Shown: positions 42,101 through 57,100, numbered from the stretch's first letter. The stretch is DNA of 64,000 nt from Paragonimus westermani (GCA_008508345.1 QNGE01002374.1:52985-116984), one strand, 5' to 3'. A program made the numbers and translations. Notes: a model not told the origin generated them from the sequence alone.

Positions 42101-45100
42101 GCTGATCATTAGGGAAGCGAAACGTGGACAGTTTGTTTTCCTGCACGGGAAGTCAACGAAATAGCCGCCTCTTCATCAGACAAGCACTGTGCTGTCTCCA
42201 CGTCAACTTTATTTCTTTCACGTAAGGCCCACCCCTCAATTGCCCACATTAATAGTTGACCCACCACCAAAAGGAACACTTATGGAGCACTATTTTTAGA
42301 CTTAAACTGCCATACTGGGCGGTCATTCTTCCTATGCCCTTTGTCACCACAGTGGAAACATCAAATTTGTCTGTTATTCCTCTGTTGTGTTGTGCTCATT
42401 ACGGCTACATACGCTATCATCTGCTGCAGCGCTTCCAGCATTTCTTTCGGTGTCTCTTTCTCCTTGTTACCGTTCCCATTCTTCATGTTGCGTCCGGCAC
42501 CGTCATGGCCGTGCCCTCCACCATCATTCGCAAGGCGGTCAGCTTCGCACGGTCTGTCTTGACTCCGACCACTTCAACCAGGTCTTCGATTAACACCCGG
42601 AAGTCTCCATCTTCGGATGGCATCTCAAATAGTATCTCCATCCTCACGCTTGCTTGTTTTAGTTACAGAAAAAGCTTGGCATGTGAATCTGTTTATTCCA
42701 TGCAATTTCCAACAGCCTATGTCAAAATGTAGGAAAACGAACGCGAACACTCATTGGTGTTGCTGAGTTGTATTCACACACACTGGGCAAAAGTACACTA
42801 TTATTCTCCTTGGTAACACGTTCCCCACAGTACGCACACACTGTTCGAATGGTCACTGCTGATCCCTCGTCTTTCTGACGTTGGGAAACGTCCCCTAATT
42901 TTCGACTGCACGCACTACACTAAAACGGTGGTTTACTAACGTGCTCATAGCATACCGTCGACCAAGAGACAACGAGCATATCAGGCTAAAATGAGTTATA
43001 TCGCCTATATCCGTTTTTTCTTGTTAGTGTCGGCCAACGACCATTGTCGTTTGGCGATTCACCTGTTCTTTTCTGCAGAAACCTCGCAATATACCGCCTT
43101 CTATCGTTCTTTCTTGAGCTTTGATACCGTAGTGTATGGTGGTTGCTTTCTCTGTTTCTCAGTCCAACCTGCAACTTTGTTTTTCTTTCTATCTTCCCAA
43201 GAATATACTTACATGCACTGTTTTACTGAACTAATTCTTACATTATATTTTCAGTATGCTTTTTCCTAGTTCGGATCTTGCCAATACTCTCTCTCTACCT
43301 ATTTGTCAGGAGATAGGCGTTTCATTTTCATGCCAGCCTGTGAGTTGGTTAACCACCATTGACCGGCTAAATACAAAAGTCTCGCTTACACGCCTCCTGG
43401 TCTCATTCTTTCGGGTTTGTACTGGATACGTTGTCTGTGAACAGAATCTCAATTGATGCAGCGCAAGCCGCTTATGGTTGTGGTTTACCGCAGGCGTCCT
43501 TCGGTTTCGGTCAGTATGACAGACTAATTTTAAAAAGTTGCCGCCACCCATGTCTGTCTACAACACCCACATACGGCTATTTTGAACAGTTTGGTTGGAT
43601 ATACCTGTAAGACCAGAATGTGGAGGATGTTGTCTCGAAAACGGTTAAGGGGACATTTTGATGAACATTCTATCGGAACTTATGAGGAAAACTTGTTTTG
43701 CACTTTTCTTTCAAACAATTTATTTTTCTTCGCCGACTAAGCCTCATTAAGCAGTGGCTATAGAGACGGCAGGAGGTGCTTTTCATTTCACGATTGTAAG
43801 CATTCCACTTCCGTTAAGAATTTGTACTTTCCTCCATTATAATAACCTACAATTTTACTACTATGCGTTAACAGGAGCAATGTAAAATCTACAGCACCAC
43901 ATGCAGATAAAATCTTCGACAGAATATTTAGTTCGACGTAGACCACGTTTTCATACAAGATACTTTAAGCATCTGTACCCTGAATTGTTTTTTCGTTGTT
44001 TTCTGGCATTCTCATTGACAGCAAACATGTGCAAACATGTGCATTCGTTAACTCACGTTTACCGAAACGTGTTTTTAGCAACTAGCATGATTGGAAGTGT
44101 ATGTCCAAAGGTACAGCACTTGCAGGTTACGAGAAACACGCCAGAAATCAGTGGCTCGAAGAATGTACAACAAAACAGCTTTCACTGGAAAAATTCTTTT
44201 GAAGTAAGTTGTATCCCAACCGGAGTTGCAGCACTTCAAGAGGTTAATTTTTGAATGCAACGTAAATTCCATCTACACAGATTTACAGATGTTTTTACAA
44301 ACGCACATATACTCGACAATGATGCGAGAGAACTTATAAATTAAAAAAAGACCTGGTTGCAATAAACCCGAAATTCGGCTGAATTTGAAGCCGCAAAAGC
44401 AATAACTTGTCTGGATGCGGTAAATGCTTGCCAGCTGAGCCATGACGCTAAACAGGAACCCAAAGACTTCACATCTTGGTTTAACTACTCCCTCAACCCA
44501 CTGTGACTTACTGAATCCACAAAATGTTCCAACATACTGACAGCAATAGCAGAGTTCCGCAATCGGTTTACATTGGATTTAAATAACGTTACCACTGAGC
44601 ACTGAAGTCGTGTTGTTGACAAGTAGCCTAAATGTGAAATTGCCGGCGTGCCTTTGTGGCATAACTGATGAGGTAGTTACAGAGTCTGGGTGTGCTGCTA
44701 CTTCCGCTGGTTCGAATCCAGTCAGAGTGCATAGTTTTCATAGCTGGGTCTCTTATAAAGGTACACATTGTAGAAAACTCGTTTTAAGTTGATCGTGCAA
44801 ACTATAAAGAAAGCTCAAACTTGAAGTACACTACAAACACTTACGCCTCTAAAGACACGCAAACTGGCGAAGTAGCCGTTACTCAGAGGTTAACTTGGTA
44901 TATTTTATTATCCGTTGCTTTGAAGATTTTTTAACTAGAAATTTTATTCTTTTTAAACGTGATATTCAAGTAAAATTATATTTTGCATCCGTAGTGCACT
45001 ACAGTTTGGCATTTAGGAGATCGGCATTTTTACCAGATTCGCTAGGATAATAACTGAACGTCAAAATTACTAGAATGTCAGTTGTCTCGCGTCGGTTAAC

Positions 45101-48100
45101 TTGAGGATTCTTCCCCCGCGCTGTTGACATGTTAATGGGATTTGATTTGTGAGCTTGAAGTTTTACTGAAAGTAATATCTTGTCGATGCCTGAAACTAAT
45201 GGTATGGAAGCTGTTGAATGCTACTGAGATTCACAATCTGCCTTTTAGGTCGCGGTTTAATAAACAAATAGATGTAAACTTATTGAAAAGTCCTGATCAC
45301 AACACTATCGACTAAGTTCAACAAGACTTTCACTGGTCTTCTTTCGAAATAATGGAGCTAACTGACCGCAACCCAATAGCCATTAAGGCTGAGGCTGTAG
45401 ATAGAGTGACCCGATCATTTTCACTGTCCCCACTGAACTAACGATAAGTAGATCTGTTTCACAGCCCGAGGGATACACCAAAACTTAAGACTACCTTTTC
45501 TTCTCGCACGAGCTAGATGCATACACATAACCTGATGCAAAAAGATGTAATCAACTACTCTTAACGTGTTGCTGGGCAGCTCGTAAAACCTGAAATGTAA
45601 AGAGAATGTTTTAATTTCTTCGTATGTCTTCAGCACCAATTGTAAATAAATTATTTTTGTTTTCTTTGAGAAAATAATCTCAAGAATGACGAATATTCCC
45701 CGTTGAAGTGGTCATCCAAACAATATCAGCTAATACATGCTAAATTCTCCTGAAATTCCGTTTTTTATCTAAGCTATTATTATCCCAAAGTCACATCTTA
45801 TCAACTTTCAACTGCACTGTACAACGTAACTACAAAAGCTGTACTTTTAAAGCAACAAAGTTTACAACGGAAAATTTTAACAACGTTAAACGTACTCACA
45901 GTTGAGGATTTCTGCTTACCCACTTTGAAAGTCAAGTCCTCAAGTGGAATTTTGGTGACTGCCACTCCCTCGCTAGTGTGATTATGGCGTATCAGAATGT
46001 TTGCTGGTTTCAAATCTCTGTGCACTATCTTATGTTCAATCAAAAAACACATTGCATCTGTGATTTGTTTGAAGATATACCGAAGTTTCGCTGGATCCAA
46101 AGGAAGTTGTTCATCTGGGCGAAGTCAGTTCAGTAAGTTAAAAGAAGCTTACTTTTACTAATATATGAATCCAGGCTCCCCCCATTACAGTATTCCATTA
46201 CTAAAATTACCACGCTGCCTAGCTGAACCGGGTATTTTATCTTCACAAAAGAGTGCTCACTTCGAAATCGATCAGTTGAACCAGGTTCTTATGAGAGATG
46301 TACTACGGACTTGTGTTATTAACCTAACTATTATGATAATCACTTTGATTGTATCAATCTCATGGCTTCTTATGAATGATTTTGTTATGTTCCCGTTTGG
46401 AGTGATCTCCTTGACAGCTACAAGATAATGTGGATCCTAAAATTTAAACTCGTAATAATGATAACACTTCCAGTTGAACTCACCGAAATATGTTGACCCA
46501 GATAGACTTTCCCGAACGCACCCTTTCCAATTGGGGTGCGAGAATAACGATACTGTTTAACCGTTCGAAAAGGCTTTGGACTGTTTTGCATTGCCATTAG
46601 AAATGAGTCACTTTAAAGATATTTTTGTTTGGTAGGGTATCTGAAAATTATGACAGGATCATAAGTACGAGGTAACTCTTGAAATGACCAAAATACATCA
46701 ATCTCACGAGAGTTGTTACAAAAATTGGGCAGCTAGCTGAAAAAATTAATTGCGAAGTGAAAGGCCTCTGAATATACAAGTAGGTTTTTTACACAGTACG
46801 CTTGAGTTGTGGTGATATCAGACTTTTTAGTAACACTGTTCTATGAGTGTCATCTATCTCAGTAGGTATGGACATTTTTGATTTTTCAATAGACAAAATC
46901 CAGAAGAGTTGGAAAATGTTGTCTCACGTAAATGAGCTTTCAAGCTGAGCACTTTTAAATCTTCAAAATTCGTCGTCTAATTACAAAATCATTAGCTGTC
47001 CCGTCAACCTATAATCACGTTGAAAGTGTTTGTCATAATAAAATACGCTTTTAGAGTTTCCAGAGACAAACAGCGCTAACAAGCTAAATTGGGGTAAGGA
47101 GGGGCAAGCTTTCAGTAACAGTGGAGACGATTAAATATTACAATCTTACTCTCTCTCACATAGCTGTATCAAGCGTTGTAGTCAACGTTTTGCATAGGTT
47201 TACTTACTATACCATTTGGATAAGTGGAATATCCAGAGTTACATACTTGTGATCTGTTGCCTGAGCACACACAGTCTATACGACTGTGTTGAACACATTC
47301 ACATAATTCATCCTGCATGAAATACCACAGTTACGTTGGCAATGCTGTTGACTACATATGATTGGAAGGAGACACGTGACCAGTCTTGAATAGACTGTTG
47401 ATTTCTAACTTCTACACGCTTGCATAGTGTTGACAGTGTACAGTCAACACAGCGTATCCTCACCACTTGCTACAGTCTACCGTTCACTCACACATTGGAT
47501 CAAACTAATCCAACGCATTAACACCGTTTGATCTTCCATGTTTCCACTGCGTTGATGTTATGTTACCTTTCAAGCAGGATCAGCTAACTAATGTGGCATT
47601 CACGAAGACCAACACACTTTTAACCAGAACGTAAAATACTCTAGAATTCATTCCGATTTCGTTCTGTCAATCGGATGAGCAGGTGGTCCGTAAAAATGTT
47701 TATGGTTTGTTACCGGTTAAGCACTAGCAATAATCAAAGTATTGTGTAGTTGCAAAGTACACATTAACCTGAAGCCTTTGCCGTTAAGCGCACATATTTT
47801 AGCGTTATTCAATGCATCATGGTTCAGAGGATCTCTACTGGGTGGAGTTTACCGATAAGGTAAAAAGGTTTGACGAATTGCAAGTTGAAGAAGAAGCCAT
47901 TTTTCGTTGAATCCACTGGATCAGTTGAAAAGGTGTTTGCTCAGCATATGTGGTAACTATTGGTAGTTAAAGCTACCTAGATAGTTTGAGGGGAATATAT
48001 GTTTGCAAAGCACTTAATTACGTAATCCCAAAATCCTACCTCTCAGTTTTTGACAAAGACATTACCAGTATTGTTCATAAAGTTTTAGTATCGGTCTTTA

Positions 48101-51100
48101 CGAAGGGTTTTTGCGACATAACTATTTCAAAAGGCACGAACCATAAACATCAAACGTTCTGCACAATAGTTATGAAGCTCATAAACAATATGCTGAATAT
48201 CGTAATCAGACCGATTGGGTATTGTTTAAATGTCCTTTAAAAAGCCATGCGATCAGAGATACCCACTGAAGACAACATTTGGCACTGATACAAAGGGGAC
48301 TGCAAAGTTAAGTGGATCATACCAATCGATCAACGAAATATTTCGTTGAGAAATATCTTCAGAAAAATTACTAGAACATATCGCAGGGATTACCTCTACT
48401 GTGTGCTACAAAGGAAGTGACGGTCAACATACGTGGACACCTAGACCCGTACAAGTTTTGCAGAATGAAATGCAGGTGAATCGCAGTTGTTGGGCTTTTG
48501 AATGTTACTAGCTCATACACCTTCACCCTCCCCGTCGTGAGCTGGCTTTGAGTATTCCCATCATCTAAGATTTTTGTGGACCAATTCAGCTTTGTTGAAT
48601 TCCCAACATCATTCGCACATATTTCCTGTAGCTACAGTACAAGGTTCTTAGAGACGATGCATGTAACTTTGAAATAATGTGAATCCTACGCAAAAACAAA
48701 ATAGAACCTTCAGGGCGTTAAACACTTTCATTGTGATTCTTTTGGAGATAATTGGCATTTCTCACGCGACGTTTTGAAATAAATTCCATAATGTTTGATA
48801 TCATTTTTGTAATCTATTTGAACTCTCTGCCCACTGTTCATCAGATTCACGTATCTCCTACGTTATTCTTCATGCAGGCAGTAATGATGTTTCGTCACTT
48901 CTGAAACATGGCCACTGGTTTGCATTAAATCTATGCTCTTCGGTACATACTTCTTGACAATGAGTTGAAGTTTACGTAATGTTGCTTCAAACGAAATTTC
49001 ATTTACAATGGATCGCTGTTTTCACAGTCGGACACATTCTGTAGATAGCTTATCATAATAAAAGAGGCTAGAATCGATTTTTGCACTTTAGTCTCCGGAA
49101 TTGCACGTCATGAAAGATTTGAACGACACGTTATCGTGAGAAACAATGACTCCCGCTGACCTGCCATATAGAGCGGTTGATAAGAGGAGCGCGTGAGTGA
49201 AAATTTTTCCAGCTACTAATAATAAATGTGTATTGTGGCGCTCGGAAAACAGCGCTAGCGTGTTACTTATATGGTTTGAGGATGAAAATCAATGCGGCTG
49301 ATTTCCAGAGTTTTGAAATAATCGTGAAGCTCACGTGTACGGAAAATATCAAAGGATTTTACTCAAATAGATATCAGAATTAAAAACACGAACGGATGGT
49401 TATGATGCGGTCGTCACGCCTCTGATCGAGTCAAATCATCTGATCAATCAGACCGAATCGTTCAAGTCAATCTACCAAATATGTGGGATACAATCGAAAC
49501 AGGTCAAAGGCCGTATACTCTCAATTGCAGAGGCCATCGCAATTCGCCTATACTCACCACCACTGTGCGCTCAAAAACGATCAATCAAAACGTTGAATCT
49601 TCCATGGCCGTGTACGCAAACACAGGACAGAATGACTGCGTAGATGTGACGCATCCTTCGCAGACTTCGTACAACTCACGTGGCCAATGTTACGTAACTA
49701 AGTCTCCTGACTCAAACCAGACAAAAACTGTTGACTGACATCTTTCGCTTTAGTGATATGTTATCTACCATTCCCATCTAACCCACATAAATGTGTTGTA
49801 TTTAGCCTGATAATGAAAAACAGAAAACGAGCTTGTTTCCTACGCACTTCTTCTCATGACTAAACAGGGCATATTCACAGTATTAAAACGAATATTGTCA
49901 ACAGTTATGGTTTTTGGAAATTCATCTAAAACAGCACCCGTTCACTTCATATTCAGTTTTTTTGCAAGGAAGATTTGCTCAGTAATATATGAAATCAGTG
50001 TGCTTCGGTTGCACGTCAGGTGTCCAAGTTACGTTTCACAGCTGTGTAGAGAGTATAACTAGCAGTTTTTCTCTGGTAAGCGTAACGTTCAACTTGATTC
50101 ATAACCAGTCTTCCTTCTCGGTCTCTGCTTATGAGTTCAAGTCAAAATTTTACACACAAGATGGTTGAATATCTGAACTGTTTCAACAGCTTCTGAGCAT
50201 TTTGGTGACTCAAGCTGGTAATGTCAGTTCATTTTCAAAACACCTAGATTGGTCATCTTTGTTAGCAGAATTAATGAACAGATTGGATAAGAGTAATACA
50301 GAATCATCCATCGCCAACCGTCACCAACATTGGTGGGTTTCACACGAAACCAATAGAACCTTCAAATTAGGAATTAAAGAATCTCTTCGTGATTCACTCT
50401 CACCTCTTCCTGGTTTCAAACGTTCGTGACACTGAATAAGGCTGACAGTGGTTATGTCGTACATTTATCTAAATGCTAAACTGTGGAGGTCCATTGTAGT
50501 GACTCCAAATCGAGAATGACCATTTCTTCATTGTGGTTCAGGTATGATGGTGAAATGTGGACAAAACATTTTTTTCTATCACTGTCTTCATGCTGTTGCA
50601 CCGGAACCGCCCTTTGATTTGCACTTTCCTATGAAGGCATTTGATGGTGTTACAAGAATACGACTTGTGATGACATAGTCACAGAGTTTTGTGTTAGGTC
50701 TGCAAATTTTACAAGCATCGAAGTAGAGAAGTTTGTTAATTTTTATAATGAGCTTCGTCTCAGGATGCGCAAATTGGTTTCGCTGACCAGGTACAAGATC
50801 ACCCAAGGTATTGTTAACTAAAGAAATCCCTGGTTCTACTCTACTAATAGATGAAATTACACGATGCACGGTTTCCTCAGTCTGCTCTCACAAACCCACC
50901 CATCCCCTCCGAACAATCTCAAGGTTTTTAACCTATTTCTTAATAATGCTAACAGCCTTGATATGCCAGTGCACTAACGAAAGCATCAGTCAAAAAATGT
51001 AATTTACTGCAGGAATACGCTCACCCAACACAATTGTTACACTCGAAACCCCATATATTATTGAAGTAACTGTAAGTCAAGTATTTTTAATCATTCTGGA

Positions 51101-54100
51101 CTTATTTGCTTCAATTTTCCTTCCGGATGCCCCAATGTAATCATACAAGTCAAAATCCAGTCGATCGTCAGAGTGTTTATTCCGCACTGAGTTAGAAGGG
51201 TGATATTTGGCACCTGATTTTCAGTCCACTGCTTCCTCAAAAATTACGGTTAATTCTGATAAACAGATTGGGAATAACACAACGTTACGAGCAAGTTGTA
51301 ATACTCTACGTCTCAACCACCTCGGGTGGCCTTCCTGAGGAAAGCCACCCGAGGTGGTTGAGACGTAGAATATTACAACTTGCTCGTAACGTTGTGTTAT
51401 TCCCAATCAGTCTATCAAACACATGTTAAACACGACGCCCAAACTATTCAACTTCATTCGTACTACATTTGGTGCGGATATCTTACTATGGTTAATTCTG
51501 TTGATTTTGCTGGCCACGCGATAATCATGTATGTCACTAACTAGCATAGCAAGTATTTTTTAATAAAAGACACTGGCAGTGTATCATACAATATTCCATT
51601 TGGTCTTCAGTTGCAGTCCAAACACTGTTTTCGCAAACTCCACATACATTTTTGTTGGAGGTATTACTGAGCACTTCTCATTATAGACCTTCACTCAATG
51701 CCAGTGTTCACCGCTTCCAAGGTATGAACAGGACAACGTGACCTGCAATTAACCGACGCACTCATTTCCACAAAGCACTGTCTGATTCCATTTGGTTCGC
51801 ATTTAGTTGTCCTTAGTGGATTATTTTCTCAGCCGTAAAAGAGTACTCGTTTCCTTAGAGTATGCTACTTGGTTCGCCCTAGTTTTTACAATGATGTCTA
51901 CTGCTACTCATCTCTTGATAGGTTCCGTTCAGCATAATATCATTCTTCATTTATTTGTAATTCTTCCAGAAAAACAGAATCATTGGTTTTGGTTATTTCC
52001 TCGAAGGGATTTATTTGGGGGAAAGAGACCATAAGACAATGTTTCGTGAGAATGCTTTTCAGCCATCACTTCCTGGTAAAACCCTGCCTGGGCTTAGTAC
52101 AGGTGCACCTCCTACAAGCATAGCTGCTGCACTTTCGTATTTGTGCGGTCAAGAGCACCCCCCTTTTTAGAGTGAAAATAAGCGTATCATCAATAACATT
52201 CTTTTTGTAAATAGGCTGTATACGCACTTCACCAGGAAGCTTTAAATTCATGTGCAAACGAAACCGTTCTTTCAACCTGTTCCCTGAAGATACAATTCAG
52301 TGATAGAGTAAAAATCTGAAAGGATATTCTCGTATCACCCAGTTTATTTGTTCCAATTTAGATATAAAATGCTACCTATCTCCTCTGAAATACCGATTTT
52401 GCACAGAAAATTTCCAGTGGCTTTTAACTTGTCCATCAGTTAGTCGTGCTAAGCTGATTTCCATTTCAGAAAATGTTTTCACTGTGCAGTTTTGTTGATG
52501 AAACTTACAACAGCAGAGTTAATTTGGTCGTATCTTCTCGTTCACTTTATTTCTGATTGGTTACCCAGTCAACGATTCATCGACCTCTGGCTCTTAGTAA
52601 ACATCGTAAAATAAAATAAACCCCAAATACATGATCTGTGCAGATGTATGGGAGGCTTGATTTGATCACCTACGGATCACTGAGAGCAGTTAGGAACGTG
52701 AATAGTAAAAACATGTTTGTGGACAACATCCACTTATGAGTGTAATAATTCGTGCGGTGCAGTTAACTAGGCTCTACAGTACACCCACGCAAGTAGGTAG
52801 CCAGGGCCTTACATTAGGTGGATTTAAAAGTAAACACAGAAATAAATTGATTACAATAAAACGTAAACATATACTAATACAAACAACGTACACGGGGGTC
52901 CGCACGTATTTTTGAATTCACATTTAAGTAACTAAACTAAATTCCCCAATGAAGTTCCTAAAATGATGAACTCAATGTCATTTTCTATAGTCACTACCAA
53001 GAGGATATCTAGAACACTTCCTTTAATAGTCACCTCGGTACAAACACAGTTTACTTGAAGTTGAGTATCACTGCTTATTGTATTGTCGAAAATTGTGCAA
53101 ATTTATTTCACTGGCATTCATTAATAAACACTGTATGCGGCCGCATTTTGAACGCGCCTACCAAACTGATACCAACAGTGAGTGTTGCAAAACCTTAACA
53201 AACCAGGAAACGAAGTGACATTTGACTCGACTACAAAAGATTACACGCTTCAATGAGCAGCTGGAATTTACAATGGCAAGTAAGTCCACATGCCCACACG
53301 TCTACGGCTCCTTACTTGTCTCATCACTCAAACGTGTATGAGTTATTGTTCTTTTCGCTGGGTTAGCTGCAACCAATGCCAGGCACTAATGAGTTTGCTG
53401 CCAGTGCCTCATCCCCAGACTAAGCACTCTGTCGGAACTGTGTTCCTACCCATCCATACTTTTGTAGTCGATGTCCAGTACAAATGTGAGTCAGGGTTCG
53501 CTCGGACTACGTTACACGTCCTTGAATTCTACAACATCAGTGTTACAGTCCATCTGTTTACTTTCCTAAGAGAAGGTTTCTCTAGTTTTCAAAGTCAGGA
53601 CAGCCCAATGAAAGCAAGCAAATTTCAGGTGGCCACATTATTGTCCAATTGTTCGTGATAAGTTACGTGTCACTCGATAGCTCCAACACCCGGCTTGATA
53701 AGAATGCACTCTACTGACAACTTTTCAAAGCGCCCGGTTAAAGTTTGTGAATCGTAGTTTAACTAACCACACATATCGTACAGGTTAATGATGAAGCAGA
53801 CAGTATTTAGTTTGCTGTAATTTTAAAAGTACACCAGCCAACTCCGGACGGAAATTCTGAAAGACCGAAGTATTACATATTGCAATAAGAAAAATGTGTT
53901 ACGGAGTTAGTGAAACGGTGGTATTTTCAACGGGAAGAGAAGAGAGAAATCAGTAAGATAAACCGAATTAACTGATGTCTAATCGATCATTCACATATAT
54001 TCCATGTTTAAGCGCAAACATTAGGAACACTGATTCCACGGAACACCACAACGTATGGAAAATTTGTGAACAGTCAGATTGCAATTTAGCAACTGAGGAA

Positions 54101-57100
54101 GTGTGGTGCGGTTCTGTCAATCTGAAACCTAAGTTTTACAGTTTGAAGGTTGATGTAACGAATAAACATAAATCTGGCAACCTGGTATTTGAAGTTCTGA
54201 TAATCTGAGTGCTCAGTTGCTGTAACGTGCCTGTCACGGTTTTCAATACATTGACTACTCAAGTTGGTTGCAGATTTGAAAGCTGAAAGTAATTCCAAAA
54301 CGTTTACTGGATGCAACGTGCATCTGGTTACAGTTAAGGGTGATCACTATACGTAAAAGCAGATTGCAAAAGCCTTTTTAATCACGTATTTTGCTAAAGT
54401 ACATTCTGGAAAGATGGAGTACGGTGAATAACATTCCTAATTGACTTCGAGGTGTATGGTGCTATGGTATCTGGTGTGTTATAGTAAATTTGGCTGTTAT
54501 GTTCTACATCGAAGGCTTTGAGCATGAGGTTGTTCGAAACGAGTGCATAAATCGTAATATTATACTTTAATTTCTAACTTTCCTCCCCACAAAACCGGGG
54601 TTACCTGCTGATCACCATCACTCTGGTTGGCACCAACTGGACAACGTCCAGCGAAGTTTCACGGGATGGCACGTCGTACGTCAGAAATACAGTCTGATAT
54701 TAAGGTGACACTGTTCGCGCCCAGACGGAGGTTACGGTCGACCGGAATGAGAAGCCGTAAGTTGAACATCCTTTTCACTACTCCGAGGCATACCAGATGC
54801 ATATAGTCAAGTAGGAATGTTGAGACCAAGTCAACAGGAATATCACGGAAAGAGAAATCTACAATTCGGTGAGCAGTATTGCTCTGACAAAGAAAGGTTT
54901 CGTGTGTCCTTGGTGGGGAATGAAAGGATAAGAAGGTGAATCGATGTACAACACAGATTTCTTTCTGTGTGCACTTTTCACAGCCAAAGTAGCCGAAGTA
55001 GCCGAAGTGACATTTGACCCACCTGGCAAAGGACTAAGCAGCAGTTTCACAAATAATACTTCGAACACTGTACTGTAATATGCGCTCCGGTGTGCACTGC
55101 AGACCATCCCGCAATAAGTGCCGGAGTTTAGTAATGCAATCCATTGGGTACTTCGTTACACCAAATGGTTCCGATGGCCTACAGTGGATGCTCCCAATGA
55201 GTGGTACGATTTCAGGGGAAACAATGCGTCCTAAAATATGCTACAATTATGGCCCCGACGCGTCGAAAGGGGATACATCATTAGTGTGCAACTGTAACTG
55301 TGCATTAATGTATTTACGTTTGCTGGGCAGCAAGGGGTAACGCAAAAAACCTTCTATAAACTAAAATGTACAGACCTTTTAGGATTTTTTGGTGAAGTAC
55401 CCAACAACATCCAGAGGAAGAGTTGAGTGATGAATTCGCAGCAATCTAAGAAATATTAACTGGTGAACCACTCTTGTGTGGGACTGTTGGAAACAGAAGC
55501 CAAGGTAGTCCTTAAAAGTTTTGGGCCGATTAACTGCAAGGCGTCGCTTCCAAGGTCAAAGCACGCGTCCCAAAATGGAGTTCTTCAATCACACTACTAC
55601 ATTCGCTTAAAGCACGTTTCAGGGTAAATGGCCCTTTCACTACTACCGCTCTTGAAGTCTCAGTGACCGGTACAATGTCAACAGCATCGGCACGTGGCAC
55701 ATCTGTGCAACAAGTTTCATATGTGACTGTTAAAAACCCCGCCAATTTACTCGGCAATTCTGATTTCAGACAACCTCAAAGATGGTCCCACACCGGAAAG
55801 TTCAGGTTGCAGTAAAAAGACACTCACTGGAGCATCCGCTTGCGACAGCGATAAACTATTGCTTTCGAGGTTCACGAATTGAACAACAGTAAGTGCACCC
55901 GAACAAGCGTTTGGTTGAAATGACACATCTCCGTAGATAATGAAGTTAGGGCAAGAGTGAAAGGAAACGACCTCAAACTATACTTCCCGAGCATTCAAAT
56001 AATCTTGCATTAATTTGTTAGGTCGAACCGGAAGGTGTAATTGGTGCCACTGGAACGTGCAAAAGATCCCACGGCTGCCGATAAAATACATGAACGTTCC
56101 CGCGTGTTTCTGCCTGTTTACTGCCGCTATATGGAATGTATTGTTTAGTTCTGTAATCAACGTGTGCACAAGAATTTCTGAGACTGGTTTATCACATTCA
56201 CAATCATAAGCAGAAACAAGAACGGCCGAAGGTGTTTCAACGTGCCTCGTACAGCTCAACATCGTAGCCATTAGAAAGTGTCAGAAATTTAGACCGCGTT
56301 TGGACAAACACCATCAAGTAAAACCGATTGATTTCTACTTTGCCATACCGGATTGGTGGGATAATTGTTTAAAAATTCTGTTCAATATCCCCCCACACCC
56401 ATGGTATCTAGTGTTTGCCTGCTGGCAGCGCTGACAGTGTGCTACATGGGTTGTATGCTGTTGAATTCGTTCCAATATTTCCTCGATTTTTTTTAAAATT
56501 TTCCCTCAAAGTAGCAACTCTTTCATTATTGCCGCAAACAAGTTTGTGTGTGACTGATGCTAGTGAAACCTGGTTGTGTAGTTTGATAACCATTCTCGTC
56601 ACAAATGTTGTCTTGAGGTCATTTGATTTTGAGGTTTCGTCCGATTTTATAACGGATCTGTTTCCTATAAATATAAATTATGTACACGAACAAGAGGGAC
56701 ATCCTTGCTTTGCCTTATTCGACGCTTATGAGCCAAACGGAGCACGACCACGCTCAAATCTAAAGAACAGCTTGCCCCTTCTATTGGGCCGCACTTTTTT
56801 GTTACAACCACTTCCATGCTTTGCGCCATGCAAGCATGGTTGTCCATGGAACGCTGAAGTTTGCTCCCCTCCCGTGTAATAAATAGCTCGCTAAAGCCAA
56901 ATCAACCATGGCTTTAGAGTGCAGCATTGTTCCCTCATCATTCTGTTGACATCAAACAAGTTCCGTTGCAGAGACTGAAACTTCTTAATATCACTCAGTT
57001 CAATAATTACCAGCTAATAATTGGAGCCTGAATTCTGATATACAAGAATATTTTGTTTTTGCTAGTTTAGCCGTAGGCAGAAGGTGATATGCAACTACGA

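Larger units (their letters stand above)
41184..45919. other. repeat-rich intron of both genes
   Basis: This holds a non-LTR RT tail, a decayed gag fragment and a tRNA-like SINE, listed separately. Open frames at 42991-43269, 43901-44254 and 45421-45639 show no family resemblance. Confidence 0.45.

Noticed and set aside
42256..42732. 158-codon plus-strand open frame
   Set aside because: It lies antisense to the gag-like fragment with the zinc knuckle, and its own translation has no recognisable domain.
43901..44254. 117-codon plus-strand open frame as an ATR exon
   Set aside because: No acceptor or donor fits, and the composition does not resemble the helical solenoid.
44655..44690. CTGATGAG as a hammerhead ribozyme core
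   Set aside because: There is no GAAA partner or flanking stem pairing; the tRNA-like B box nearby makes a SINE the better reading.
46165..46428. 87-codon plus-strand open frame with hydrophobic stretches
   Set aside because: It is antisense to the kinase exons carrying the VAVK and hinge motifs, which explain the sequence better.
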